DNA from: Paucihalobacter ruber
Lineage (GTDB): Bacteria; Bacteroidota; Bacteroidia; Flavobacteriales; Flavobacteriaceae
Assembly: GCF_006494535.1 (NCBI RefSeq)
Contig: NZ_VHIQ01000006.1
Coordinates: 62,001 to 126,000 of the forward strand
Length of the DNA: 64,000 bases
Direction: 5' to 3'
This document shows positions 54,725 through 64,000 of the stretch, piece after piece (position 1 is the stretch's first letter; each line of letters opens with the position of its first letter). The notes beneath the pieces are model-generated. The model was not told the origin of the DNA. It saw only the letters and a list, made by a program, of their open reading frames with translations, and searched no databases. Position numbers and translations under genes: made by a program.

Positions 54725-56296
54725 TTAATCATCAAAAGTAATGTGTTGATAAGCACCGGCATCAGGCGATGCCGTTCTGCTAACGCCTAAAATATCGTTA
54801 GGTACGTTATTAGCAAAGGTAGTGTTACCTATGTTGATAGCTGCTGAGTTATTGCCAATAATTAATTGGTTTTCAAAAGGTAACTTAAAGTTAGGGTTTG
54901 AATTAAAAACGTTATTCTCGTAATAATTGATCTCGCTTAAGTTATAGTTACCGGTTCCTGAAAGGTTGTTATTATTAAAACGTAGCAAGCAGTTATTAAA
55001 CTTGTAGTTGAAACTGCTTCCATTTAAATCTTCCAGTAAGAACTCAACATTACTGTTACCGTCTATGATGCAATTATTAAAGTTGGCTTCTTCAAGGTTG
55101 TTGGTGATAGCGTTATTATCTTCATCAATTAAAAAATTATTAATCAATACCGAAGGAAACTGTCTAAAACTAGTATTCCAATAATTAACCAATGTGCTGT
55201 GCGTAAAATTATAACGCCCGCCAAAAGTGCCTGCAAAAGAGGATTGCCCCGAGTTGTTAATAACAACATTGGTTCCGTTAACTGACGTAGCTCTGCCCAA
55301 AATTCCGAAGTTACTCGAATTATAAATTTGGGTATTGCTGATATTTAATTTGTTAGAATCGTCCTGATTGCCATCGCATAAAATGGCTACCGTAGCATTT
55401 TTAATCGTAGCGTGGTTAATGCTGTTATTATTACTATCGTTAAACAGCCAAATAGTACCCCATTGTCCGGGAATATCACTAAATAATGGCTCTAAACGAT
55501 CACCTTCTAAAATTACCTCACCTTCCATTAATGTCTGATTGGCACTTAAGGCTCCGTTTATTTGCAGACTGCCACCGTTGGTAATTAACAATCCTGAGTC
55601 TGCATGAAAATGAACTCTAGTTCCCGGTTGCATCACCAATATTTTTCCATCGCCAACTGCTGCATATCCATAAATAACATAGGGTTTTTCGTTAGTAAAG
55701 GTAAGTTCATCGTCATTGAGAAAACGACCTTGTAAATTGGTCTCATCAGGTGTTCCATCGCCATCTGCATCAAAGGTTAAGGTTTCAATAAAACCATCTT
55801 CAAAGCGCTGCGGATATATAAAAACGGCATCTTTTACTAAAGTAACCAATTCAACTCTTTGCTGATTGGTTCCGCCGTCAAAAAGAATGGCGTCGGTATA
55901 TAAAAATTGCGTGTCTGAAGCCGAAAGAGTCTCAATATTTATGGTGGTTTCAATAAAAATAAACATACTGTCTTTTGCCAAAAGCTCAACATCTTCAAAG
56001 CGTTTGCCTTGCAGTGTGCCTTCATTGCCTGTACTTCCGTCAACATTCATTCTATAAAATGAATTTTCACCTTGTGCTAGTTGAATTACAGGTATTACAA
56101 TGTCTTTATTACTTCGATTGTAGACTTTTAAGTTGTATGTACTGCTGCCAATATTGGTAAAAACAGTGTCAAGATAAATGGTGTCTTTTGAAAACTCCAG
56201 GTTGCCGGTACTTGGTGAAAAATTAAAATCTTCTCTGCATGAACTCCAGAAAACAAGAAAAAAAGCACAAATAATGAAATAAAAAAATTGCTTCAT
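54725..56296 (-). CDS. Lipoprotein with right-handed beta-helix repeats
   Basis: A 523-residue lipoprotein; the signal peptide ends at FWSSCRED (Cys20). A beta-sandwich (about 25-150) precedes a long region of short Asn/Gly/Ile-rich coils (about 270-500) typical of parallel beta-helices, with GTIWLFNDSNNNSINHATI and later NNNNLSGTGNYNLS-type turns. There is a Ca-like DADGDGTPDE loop near 175. Such proteins are surface-exposed in Bacteroidota; enzyme activity cannot be called. A palindromic -7 region lies at 56320-56336. Confidence 0.8.
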   Translation of the reverse strand: MKQFFYFIICAFFLVFWSSCREDFNFSPSTGNLEFSKDTIYLDTVFTNIGSSTYNLKVYNRSNKDIVIPVIQLAQGENSFYRMNVDGSTGNEGTLQGKRFEDVELLAKDSMFIFIETTINIETLSASDTQFLYTDAILFDGGTNQQRVELVTLVKDAVFIYPQRFEDGFIETLTFDADGDGTPDETNLQGRFLNDDELTFTNEKPYVIYGYAAVGDGKILVMQPGTRVHFHADSGLLITNGGSLQINGALSANQTLMEGEVILEGDRLEPLFSDIPGQWGTIWLFNDSNNNSINHATIKNATVAILCDGNQDDSNKLNISNTQIYNSSNFGILGRATSVNGTNVVINNSGQSSFAGTFGGRYNFTHSTLVNYWNTSFRQFPSVLINNFLIDEDNNAITNNLEEANFNNCIIDGNSNVEFLLEDLNGSSFNYKFNNCLLRFNNNNLSGTGNYNLSEINYYENNVFNSNPNFKLPFENQLIIGNNSAAINIGNTTFANNVPNDILGVSRTASPDAGAYQHITFDD

Positions 56297-56319
56297 AAAG
56301 TTGTTTTAGCAAAACAGAC

Positions 56320-56336
56320 CAAAAGTATAACTTTTG
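56320..56336 (-). promoter_or_regulatory. Palindrome overlapping a -7 box of the beta-helix lipoprotein gene
   Basis: CAAAAGT, ATA, ACTTTTG is a perfect 7-base inverted repeat. Read on the minus strand it contains TACTTTTG, a -7 element, 24 bases before the ATG. No matching TTG lies at the expected -33. Confidence 0.35.
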
Positions 56337-56378
56337 ATTTTAAATTTTATTACAAATTGATTTTCCTTTTTTAATGGA

Positions 56379-57128
56379 TTAGTCTCGTTGATTAATACTT
56401 TCTGCAATTATGGTTTTAAACTCCTTACTATAGTCTAAAAATAACGCTATTAAGTTTATTTGTTCATTTTCTTCAAGTAATTGAGAAGATATCGCCTTAG
56501 TTTCTAAGTAGTCAAAAAATAACTCGTGATATTCTGAACCTATGTTAAGGTCTTTTAGCAAGAAGTCATGATTAAAAAATTTATCCTCTTCAAAAAACAC
56601 TTTAAATTGCTTAGCGTCTAAATAATTTATTGTATCCTTATCTTTTGTTTTTTTCCCTTTAAAAAGTTTAGCTACCATTCCGAAAATAGCAATAAAATCC
56701 ATGTTGCCACTCGCGGCTGCGCTATAATTTTCGGAGTTGTTTTTAATGTCATTAGCTATTTGTTCAGATAACGTAGCGCTGTATTTTTCTTCAAAAAACT
56801 TAACTTTGGCTTCATTTTCTAAATAAACTTCACCTAAAGTTTCTTCCGATTTTTTTAGTTCGATAACCAAATCTTCAACAAAGTGTTTTTCTGAAACTAC
56901 AAAAGTTTTTAAAAGGTGAAACGACGATTGAAATTGTAGGCTGTCTTTTAATTTGGCAGGAATTGAAAAGGTGCCATCGGTATTACTTAACACCATTATG
57001 TTTTGAGATTTATTGGTGATTTTAACGGCTACTAAAGCTTCATCTTCGTCGTAAATGATACCTGAAACCGTTTGTGCATTCAAATGAAAACAGATAATAA
57101 CAACTACTAAACTAATACAATACTTCAT
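56379..57128 (-). CDS. Exported protein with carboxypeptidase-regulatory-like N-domain
   Basis: A 249-residue exported protein (signal to AQT, about 19). The N-terminal beta-sandwich (VSGIIYDEDEALVAVKIT, then FSIPAKLKDSLQFQ) matches a CarboxypepD_reg-like domain, and the C-terminal 150 residues are charged and helical with no known motif (EEKYSATLSEQIANDIKNNSE). It has no barrel, so it is not a TonB receptor. Flavobacteria carry many such two-part proteins. Function unknown. Confidence 0.75.
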   Translation of the reverse strand: MKYCISLVVVIICFHLNAQTVSGIIYDEDEALVAVKITNKSQNIMVLSNTDGTFSIPAKLKDSLQFQSSFHLLKTFVVSEKHFVEDLVIELKKSEETLGEVYLENEAKVKFFEEKYSATLSEQIANDIKNNSENYSAAASGNMDFIAIFGMVAKLFKGKKTKDKDTINYLDAKQFKVFFEEDKFFNHDFLLKDLNIGSEYHELFFDYLETKAISSQLLEENEQINLIALFLDYSKEFKTIIAESINQRD

Positions 57129-57213
57129 TGATGTGATTTAAGTACTTGATTCACAAATAAAGTGATTAAGTGTTTAATTAAAAATTTATTTGGGAAAATT
57201 TAACGTGTCTTTG

Positions 57214-57603
57214 TTAACTGAACAAATTTTCAATTTCAGCAGGGATTCGTGTCGGCTTTTTGGTGTCATAACGCATTAAACACCAAACAGTTTCTGAGCT
57301 TACAATTAATTTCTCCGAGTTTTTGTGATACATTTCAACCTTTCGGGTTGAGGTTAAGCCTTCAGAATTTACAACGTAAGTTTTTAGGAAAATAACCTCG
57401 TTAAGTTTGGCTTCACTTTTATATTGAATAGAATGGTTTAGTAAGACCCAAAAATAATTATTGAGTATGTCATTGGTGGCTTTACTTTTCCAATGGGCTT
57501 CGGCAATATCTTGAACCCATTGCACATATTGCACATTATTAACATGCTGAAGTTCGTCTAAATCGCTTAGACTTACCGTAATTTCCTGGGTGTAAATTTT
57601 CAT
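57214..57603 (-). CDS. 4HBT-family acyl-CoA thioesterase
   Basis: A 129-residue hotdog-fold protein. The N-terminal DLDELQHVNNVQYVQWVQDIAE carries the conserved Asp/His of 4-hydroxybenzoyl-CoA thioesterase-like enzymes and a later STRKVEMYHKNSEKLIVSSETVWCLM strand set completes the fold. It would hydrolyse acyl-CoA; chain preference unknown. It starts at the base after the cyclotransferase gene begins to end (no gap), so the two may be coexpressed. Confidence 0.85.
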   Translation of the reverse strand: MKIYTQEITVSLSDLDELQHVNNVQYVQWVQDIAEAHWKSKATNDILNNYFWVLLNHSIQYKSEAKLNEVIFLKTYVVNSEGLTSTRKVEMYHKNSEKLIVSSETVWCLMRYDTKKPTRIPAEIENLFS

Positions 57604-58641
57604 TTATTTTTCGGTGAGTTTTACTTCGAACAATTGGTTCCATCGCTTACCGGTAACAAAAATAGTTTGGGTATCGGGATTAAAGGCAATACCATTTAAA
57701 ACATCTAATCCTGTGTGCTGTTTTACTTTAGATTTTAATGAAGAAAAGTCAATAACGGCTTCGGTTGCGCCATTTTTTGGGTTAATAATGACCACGCCAT
57801 TACGCTGGTAAATGTTAGCGTAAATTTTACCGTCTATCCATTCAAGTTCGTTAAGTGCGCCAATTTTACCTTTGTCTGTAAATACTTGAATGTGGGCTGT
57901 TTCGGCTTGTGTATTGGCGTCTAAAATGTAAATGTTTTCTGTGCCATCAGATTTATAGAGTTTTTCACCATCGTTGCACAAACCCCAGCCTTCTTTGCTT
58001 TTGCCGTATTTAAAGGTGTTTAATACGTCGAAGGTTTCTGCATTGTAAACAAAGCCTGTGTTTTCTTGCCAGGTAAGCTGAAAAATTTTATCATTTAAAA
58101 TGGTAAGACCTTCACCAAAATAGCGGTCTGCCAGTTTGTGTTCCTGCAATACATCACCCGTTTTATAATTTATTTTCCTCAGTTTAGATTCGGTGTACTG
58201 ACCTGTACTTTCGTATAAATTGCCGTTATAAAATTCTAATCCTTGGGTATATGAGGTTATATCGTGCGGATAGGTATTGATAATTTCAAAGCCTAATATC
58301 TTTGGCGTTTGATTATTTAAGATGGTGATTTTTGTATTGAGTGTTTCAGAGGTGTCATCGTAATTGATGGTGGTGGTTAAATTATGGACGCCCAGTTTGA
58401 AATTATCAAGAACAACCTTGTTGTCCAATGTTATATTTTGAAGCTTATGTGTTACTGTATTAATAGTTTTTTGCTTGTTATTAATGATGTTTATGGTGAG
58501 TGTATCTCCTAGCTTAAAGCTGTTACTTTTTGAATTGGTTTCAATAGTAAACAACGGTGTTTTATCTGAAGAACTACTTCCACAGGAATTAAGTAAAGAA
58601 AAAATAATAAAACCAACAATTAATAACTTCTTTCGAATCAT
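57604..58641 (-). CDS. Glutaminyl-peptide cyclotransferase, lipoprotein
   Basis: A 345-residue lipoprotein (SLLNSCGSS, Cys20). After an N-terminal beta region (about 25-110) comes a glutamine cyclotransferase beta-propeller (115-345) with EIINTYPHDITSYTQGLEF, the family marker, and NELEWIDGKIYANIYQ. It converts N-terminal glutamine of exported proteins to pyroglutamate. The upstream side faces the 4.5S RNA promoter region. The thioesterase gene lies directly downstream. Confidence 0.88.
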   Translation of the reverse strand: MIRKKLLIVGFIIFSLLNSCGSSSSDKTPLFTIETNSKSNSFKLGDTLTINIINNKQKTINTVTHKLQNITLDNKVVLDNFKLGVHNLTTTINYDDTSETLNTKITILNNQTPKILGFEIINTYPHDITSYTQGLEFYNGNLYESTGQYTESKLRKINYKTGDVLQEHKLADRYFGEGLTILNDKIFQLTWQENTGFVYNAETFDVLNTFKYGKSKEGWGLCNDGEKLYKSDGTENIYILDANTQAETAHIQVFTDKGKIGALNELEWIDGKIYANIYQRNGVVIINPKNGATEAVIDFSSLKSKVKQHTGLDVLNGIAFNPDTQTIFVTGKRWNQLFEVKLTEK

Positions 58642-58691
58642 ACTTTTAATTTTTCGGCAAGTTATTTAATAAAATTCAGTTTATAAAACTA

Positions 58692-58721
58692 TTGTAAAAC
58701 TATTAAAAGGTTGTATCTTTG
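58692..58721 (+). promoter_or_regulatory. Consensus Bacteroidota promoter of the 4.5S RNA gene
   Basis: TTG (58692-58694), exactly 19 bases, then TATCTTTG (58714-58721) fit TTG-N19-TAnnTTTG. The RNA start at 58727 is then six bases after the -7 box. Confidence 0.8.
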
Positions 58722-58726
58722 CAGTT

Positions 58727-58820
58727 GGCAAGTCCTACACAACCAGCTCCTGCTGAATCCTCCAGGGCGGGAACGCAGCAAAGGTACGCGGTCGTAGCGG
58801 TGTGATGTAGGTAGCTTGCC
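58727..58820 (+). ncRNA. ffs: 4.5S RNA (small bacterial signal recognition particle RNA)
   Basis: A 94-base RNA. GGCAAG (58727-58732) pairs with CTTGCC (58815-58820) and the CCTACAC/GTGTGATGTAGG arms continue the long rod. The tip holds the conserved domain IV with CCAGGGCGGGAACGCAGCAAAGG, containing the GGAA tetraloop and the asymmetric loop that binds Ffh. A U-run follows the last stem (58821-58827) and serves as the terminator. It targets membrane and exported proteins to the translocon with Ffh. Confidence 0.95.
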
Positions 58821-58827
58821 TTTTTTT

Positions 58828-59007
58828 CCCTGAGAAAGCAGGAATCTCATTTTAAAAAATCATATATTTTCTCCTAGTTTTTTTATTTGTTTCATTTATT
58901 TCTATTCAACACATTAATTTATTTTCAATAGAGGTAGGTTAATTAAAATTCATTCACCTTAATTTTATTTTTTCACTTATTGTATTTTTGGCATCAAAAC
59001 CATAAGT
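58828..59007. other. 180-base AT-rich gap after the 4.5S RNA
   Basis: No frame, RNA or repeat is visible. A -7-like TATTTTTG (58983-58990) is the only notable element and probably serves the SDR gene at 59008. Confidence 0.5.
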
Positions 59008-59811
59008 ATGTCTAAAATTGTATTAATTACCGGCGGTTCTTCAGGTATCGGAAAGTCTATTGGCGAGTTCTTATTAGACAAAGGCTTCAAGGTTTATGGC
59101 ACCAGCCGGCAACCCGAAAATTATCCCAATTCTAAAATTAAGTTAGTACCATTAGATGTAAAAGATGAAGTCTCTATTTGTTCGGCCGTGGATTTAATCG
59201 TTCAAAACGAAGGACAGCTCGATGTTTTAATCAATAATGCGGGTGCCGGAATTACGGGACCTTTGGAAGAAATTCCTATGGAAGCAGTTAAAGACAATTT
59301 CGAAACCAATTTTTTCGGGCCCATTCGCGTTATCAAAGCTGTTTTACCTCAAATGAGACAGCAAAATTCAGGGCTCATTATAAACATAACCTCCATTGCC
59401 GGTTATATGGGTTTGCCTTATCGTGGTGTTTACAGCGCCAGTAAAGGTGCTTTAGAAATTATTACTGAGGCGTTTAGAATGGAAATTAAAGATTTTAACA
59501 TTAAAATGACCAATGTTGCTCCCGGAGATTTTGCTACAAACATTGCGGCCGGTCGTTATCATGCACCTGTACTTGAGAATTCACCTTATAAAGAAATATA
59601 TACTGATGTTTTGAGAACTATGGACGAACATGTAGATAGTGGCAGTAATCCGTTAGTAATGGCTCAGGAAGTTTATAAAATTATTCAAACCAAAAATCCA
59701 AAAATACATTATAAGGTTGGTGCTTTTCTTCAGAAATTCTCAATTGTTTTAAAGCGAATATTACCGGATAAGGTTTACGAAAAAATGCTCATTAATCATT
59801 ATAACCTTTAA
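59008..59811 (+). CDS. Short-chain dehydrogenase/reductase (SDR)
   Basis: A 267-residue classical SDR. TGGSSGIGKSIG is at 8-19, NNAGAG follows near 86-91, and the catalytic Ser/Tyr/Lys appear in INITSIAGYMGLPYRGVYSASKGALE. The C-terminal part (about 185-265) is longer than in the shortest members. It resembles oxidoreductases acting on steroids, retinol or fatty acid derivatives; substrate unknown. It lies downstream of the 4.5S RNA and upstream of the transaldolase, both on the same strand, but with a gap of about 100 bases on the second side. Confidence 0.88.
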   Translation: MSKIVLITGGSSGIGKSIGEFLLDKGFKVYGTSRQPENYPNSKIKLVPLDVKDEVSICSAVDLIVQNEGQLDVLINNAGAGITGPLEEIPMEAVKDNFETNFFGPIRVIKAVLPQMRQQNSGLIINITSIAGYMGLPYRGVYSASKGALEIITEAFRMEIKDFNIKMTNVAPGDFATNIAAGRYHAPVLENSPYKEIYTDVLRTMDEHVDSGSNPLVMAQEVYKIIQTKNPKIHYKVGAFLQKFSIVLKRILPDKVYEKMLINHYNL

Positions 59812-59910
59812 TTTTTAAAGGCACTTTTACTGTTAATATGTTTTAATAATTTTAAACAGAAAAGGCCGAATAAATTGTAATTTTGAACTTTAAAAAATAT
59901 TTATTCAATC

Positions 59911-60567
59911 ATGAAATTTTTTATAGATACAGCAAACTTAAGTCAAATAAAAGAAGCTCAGGATTTGGGCGTTCTAGATGGTGTAACCACCAATCCGTCT
60001 TTAATGGCTAAAGAAGGTATTACCGGTACCAACAATATTTTAAAACACTATGTAGACATCTGTAATATTGTGGATGGTGATGTATCTGCTGAAGTGATTT
60101 CAACAGATTTTGACGGTATGGTAAGAGAAGGCGAGGCATTGGCAGATTTGCATCCGCAAATTGTGATTAAATTACCAATGATAAAAGATGGTATAAAAGC
60201 TTGTAAATACTTTTCAGATAAAGGGATTAAAACCAATGTTACTTTGGTGTTTTCTCCTGGTCAGGCCTTATTGGCTGCAAAAGCCGGTGCTACTTATGTA
60301 TCACCTTTTATTGGTAGACTAGACGATATCTCAACCGATGGTTTAAATCTAATTTCTGAAATTCGTCATATTTATGATAACTATGATTTTGAAACACAAA
60401 TTCTCGCTGCTTCGGTAAGACACACCATGCACGTTATTGATTGCGCTAAAATGGGTGCTGATGTCATGACCGGCCCGTTGAGTTCTATACTCGGACTTTT
60501 AAATCATCCGTTAACTGATATTGGTTTAGAAAAATTTCTTGCAGATTATAAAAAGGGAAATCAATAA
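59911..60567 (+). CDS. Transaldolase, TalC/FSA-type
   Basis: A 218-residue small-type transaldolase. The barrel starts with [25 protein letters not shown] follows, and the Schiff-base lysine is K87 in IVIKLPM. The position that separates the two subgroups is Glu61 (SAEV), as in TalC transaldolases; fructose 6-phosphate aldolases carry Gln there. Pentose phosphate pathway: moves dihydroxyacetone units between sugar phosphates. A -7 box TAATTTTG (59878-59885) precedes the ATG. Confidence 0.92.
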   Translation: MKFFIDTANLSQIKEAQDLGVLDGVTTNPSLMAKEGITGTNNILKHYVDICNIVDGDVSAEVISTDFDGMVREGEALADLHPQIVIKLPMIKDGIKACKYFSDKGIKTNVTLVFSPGQALLAAKAGATYVSPFIGRLDDISTDGLNLISEIRHIYDNYDFETQILAASVRHTMHVIDCAKMGADVMTGPLSSILGLLNHPLTDIGLEKFLADYKKGNQ

Positions 60568-60596
60568 AAAATTAGAGGGCCAACCGGCGCTTTTTT

Positions 60597-62015
60597 TTAT
60601 AAACCGGCTAACAGGTTTTCCATATCGTTTCCAAACATCCTTACATTCGGGTGTATGATGGTGTGATTTTTATCTACCAAAATTACTTTGTTAACAGAAT
60701 TAATTACATAAGCCTTTTTTGAATAAGAGGCGTCTTTAAATCGGTATTCACTGTTTAAGTCAAAAGAAGCGTTTTCGAGTGTTTTTCTCCAATGAGATTT
60801 ATTGTCGCTATTAATGTTGATGGCTACAAATTTTATGTTAGGATGTTCTTCTTTTAATTGCAAAACTCTGCGTTGTACATTTTTTAAATGCCTTTTATAA
60901 TTTGAAGACCAAAAATAAATGACCGTTGTTTCGTCAATAAGATCTAATATGTTGTGGGTATTGTTTAAAGCATCAACAAGTTCAATATTTGGTAACTTTT
61001 TACCTGGTTGAATTTTTGAAATTGCGTGGGCCAAATCAATCATTTCTTTTTTAGAAACCTCGTCAGCACATCTGTTGAGATAGTCTGTTAATATAACATT
61101 TACTTGTTCTAAATTATTACAACCGTTTATAAAATTACGTGTAGTGAATTTTAAAAGATTATTTTTAATCTGCTCACTTTCTATAACACTATCAATTAAT
61201 TTTAATTTAGATAAACTGTGGATGAGCGATTCTCTGTCAAAACTTTCATGGAAATCGTGATGCCTGTAATATTCATTAACGGCGATATTATCAAAAAACG
61301 AAAATAAATATCTGCTGTAGGCATAAACTTCGGACAGTTCTGTAGAGTTAAAATCAACTTCATTTCTGAAGGCATAGAATTCTTCAGGTAAATCTTTTAT
61401 GTGAACCATTTTATTGTTGCCAAAATAGCCAAATGGATAAATTTCTTTAAGCGCAAAATGACCGTAATCAATCTGGCCTTTAGCTAACTCAATAAATTGT
61501 TCAGATTCTGAGTTTAATTGTAAGTAATCGTTAAGTCTATCGTGTGCCGCAGTCCTTTTAGTTTCAATCATATTGTGAAACGCTTCGGGCTCCATTTTAA
61601 AGTATTCCGAAAGTTTACGTGCTTTTCTTTCGTTATCTAAAAAGGTACGTATAATCCAGTTATTCTTTTTTGCGCCATTACCTGAATAAACCAGCGACTC
61701 GTCAAAATCGGCTGTGTTGAGTCTAAACATAATGCTGTCTTTAGGTTCTAAAAGCAGCATTTGATACTCACCGCCGTGAGAGAAAAAATAAATGCCGGGA
61801 TTTAAGCTATCTATTTTTTGGATAAATCGATTATTGTCATCTAAAAATAAGGTATCGGCTATTTTGTTTTTTGAATGTCTAAACGTCACGTAGTCGGCTG
61901 TTGGGTTATTTATTTCCCCGCCAAAATAAGCACAAGCTGTACTATCAGAATTAGATTCCTTGCAGCCAACTAAAAAAACAAACAGGAGCACTGTGCTTAT
62001 AATTGCTTTCATCAA
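60597..62015 (-). CDS. TlpA-like lipoprotein lacking the CXXC active site
   Basis: A 472-residue lipoprotein (FVFLVGCKES, Cys18). Its beta-rich N-terminal region resembles the extra domain of Bacteroidota thioredoxin-like lipoproteins (about 28-115), the middle is helical, and the C-terminal 135 residues form a TlpA/AhpC-like thioredoxin fold: VIYFWSSNYKRHLKNVQRRV and IKFVAININ. The usual CXXC after FW is SSNYK (370-374), so no dithiol chemistry is possible there. The fold is otherwise retained, so a binding role is likely. Convergent with the transaldolase (29-base gap). Confidence 0.8.
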   Translation of the reverse strand: MMKAIISTVLLFVFLVGCKESNSDSTACAYFGGEINNPTADYVTFRHSKNKIADTLFLDDNNRFIQKIDSLNPGIYFFSHGGEYQMLLLEPKDSIMFRLNTADFDESLVYSGNGAKKNNWIIRTFLDNERKARKLSEYFKMEPEAFHNMIETKRTAAHDRLNDYLQLNSESEQFIELAKGQIDYGHFALKEIYPFGYFGNNKMVHIKDLPEEFYAFRNEVDFNSTELSEVYAYSRYLFSFFDNIAVNEYYRHHDFHESFDRESLIHSLSKLKLIDSVIESEQIKNNLLKFTTRNFINGCNNLEQVNVILTDYLNRCADEVSKKEMIDLAHAISKIQPGKKLPNIELVDALNNTHNILDLIDETTVIYFWSSNYKRHLKNVQRRVLQLKEEHPNIKFVAININSDNKSHWRKTLENASFDLNSEYRFKDASYSKKAYVINSVNKVILVDKNHTIIHPNVRMFGNDMENLLAGL

Positions 62016-62151
62016 TAATTTACAAATTTCAAATACCTAACAAAAATATGAGTTGTGGTGTCTAGACCTTGTTAAGGCGCTGTTAAAGTTGATATACACG
62101 GGTTTTATTTCAAATAGTGGTTTGGTTTGATTACTTTTGCGCCAAATTTAA

Positions 62152-63786
<1,635 letters not shown>

Positions 63787-63787
63787 A

Positions 63788-64000
63788 TCAGGCTTCCATT
63801 GAAGACTGAATGCCGCTAACAATACGTTCGGCTTTGGAAACTTCCTCATTACTAACATAAATTTCCTGAAAGCCTGCAATAGATGCGCCGAAACCTGCCA
63901 ATCTGCCAGATTCGGTTTCATCTTTTACTATCGGGTTAATTCCAATGGCTTGTAATTCGCTTACAATACGCTGTGCAATAACAAAATTGCCTGCGTAAAC
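63788..64000 (-). CDS. DUF2007 domain protein, C-terminal fragment
   Basis: The last 70 codons and TGA stop of a gene cut by the right edge. The protein reads VYAGNFVIAQRIVSELQ then ESGRLAGFGASIAGFQEIYVSNEE, the core of the DUF2007 (putative signal-transducing) fold, which contains a ferredoxin-like alpha/beta unit. Function unknown. It is convergent with the ABC-F gene, one base after its stop. Confidence 0.82.
   Translation of the reverse strand, partial: VYAGNFVIAQRIVSELQAIGINPIVKDETESGRLAGFGASIAGFQEIYVSNEEVSKAERIVSGIQSSMEA

Noticed and set aside
60568-60600. GC-rich bases followed by a T-run after the transaldolase gene
   Set aside because: Only three or four pairs can form, so it does not make a stable terminator stem.

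Overview
The window reads as an AT-rich chromosome segment of a Flavobacteriaceae-type bacterium (phylum Bacteroidota). Several things in the sequence agree on this. SecA is about 1118 residues with a Bacteroidota-type insertion. CcsB and CcsA are fused into one 1066-residue protein. There are flavobacterial DUF families (DUF2795, DUF2911, DUF5686, DUF2520, DUF3108), many short Cys-ending lipoprotein signal peptides and a carboxypeptidase-regulatory-like N-domain. Purine-rich Shine-Dalgarno sites are scarce, and promoters match the Bacteroidota TTG-N19-TAnnTTTG pattern (best case in front of the 4.5S RNA). No rRNA, tRNA, CRISPR array, insertion sequence, integrase or phage gene was seen; base and codon use look even throughout, so this is core chromosome rather than an island.

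Layout. 1-2053: the start of a DEDD exonuclease gene cut by the window edge, a LolD-like ABC ATPase, a methyltransferase and a small acidic protein. 2053-6611: an envelope glycolipid module made of a PAP2 phosphatase, an ArnT-like glycosyltransferase, a tandem LAB_N membrane protein, an ArnC-like glycosyltransferase and a divergent sugar-nucleotide epimerase. 6606-12882: MeaB, a DUF2911 protein, a cytosolic M23-like protein, SecA and a DUF2795 protein. 12993-18089: a co-directional run of cobalamin adenosyltransferase, YggS, DUF1015 protein, 3-hydroxybutyryl-CoA dehydrogenase, fatty acid hydroxylase and Gfo/Idh oxidoreductase. 18219-25683: Pcm, an NTF2-like protein, a DUF5686 outer-membrane protein, SmpB, a lipoprotein and a deoC-deoD-phosphatase operon. 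26016-36304: ClpB, a YtxJ-type bacilliredoxin, several exported proteins and lipoproteins, and two tandem M28 peptidases.

36301-41614 is an operon of PIG-L deacetylase, 38-residue membrane protein, sodium:solute symporter and Gfo/Idh oxidoreductase, probably for uptake and processing of a sugar derivative. 41728-47492 carries CorA, an MscS-like channel, a lipoprotein, Maf, a UbiA prenyltransferase, a small membrane protein, a KdsC-like phosphatase and a DUF2520 protein. 47676-50876 is CcsBA. 51015-58641 holds fumarylacetoacetase, GlyA, an S1-like repeat protein, a beta-helix lipoprotein, a thioesterase and glutamine cyclotransferase. The 4.5S RNA follows at 58727-58820, then an SDR, a TalC-type transaldolase, a TlpA-like lipoprotein without its CXXC, an ABC-F ATPase and a DUF2007 protein cut by the right edge.

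Most of the window is ordinary housekeeping. The parts I judge most worth a second look are the GT2/LAB_N/GT39 module, whose LAB_N protein is an ungapped two-fold repeat with 121-residue spacing and could be the missing lipid-sugar flippase; the unannotatably short 38-residue partner of the symporter; the standalone S1-like repeat protein; the NTF2-histidine phosphatase fusion in the deo operon; and an imperfect inverted repeat after ccsBA.
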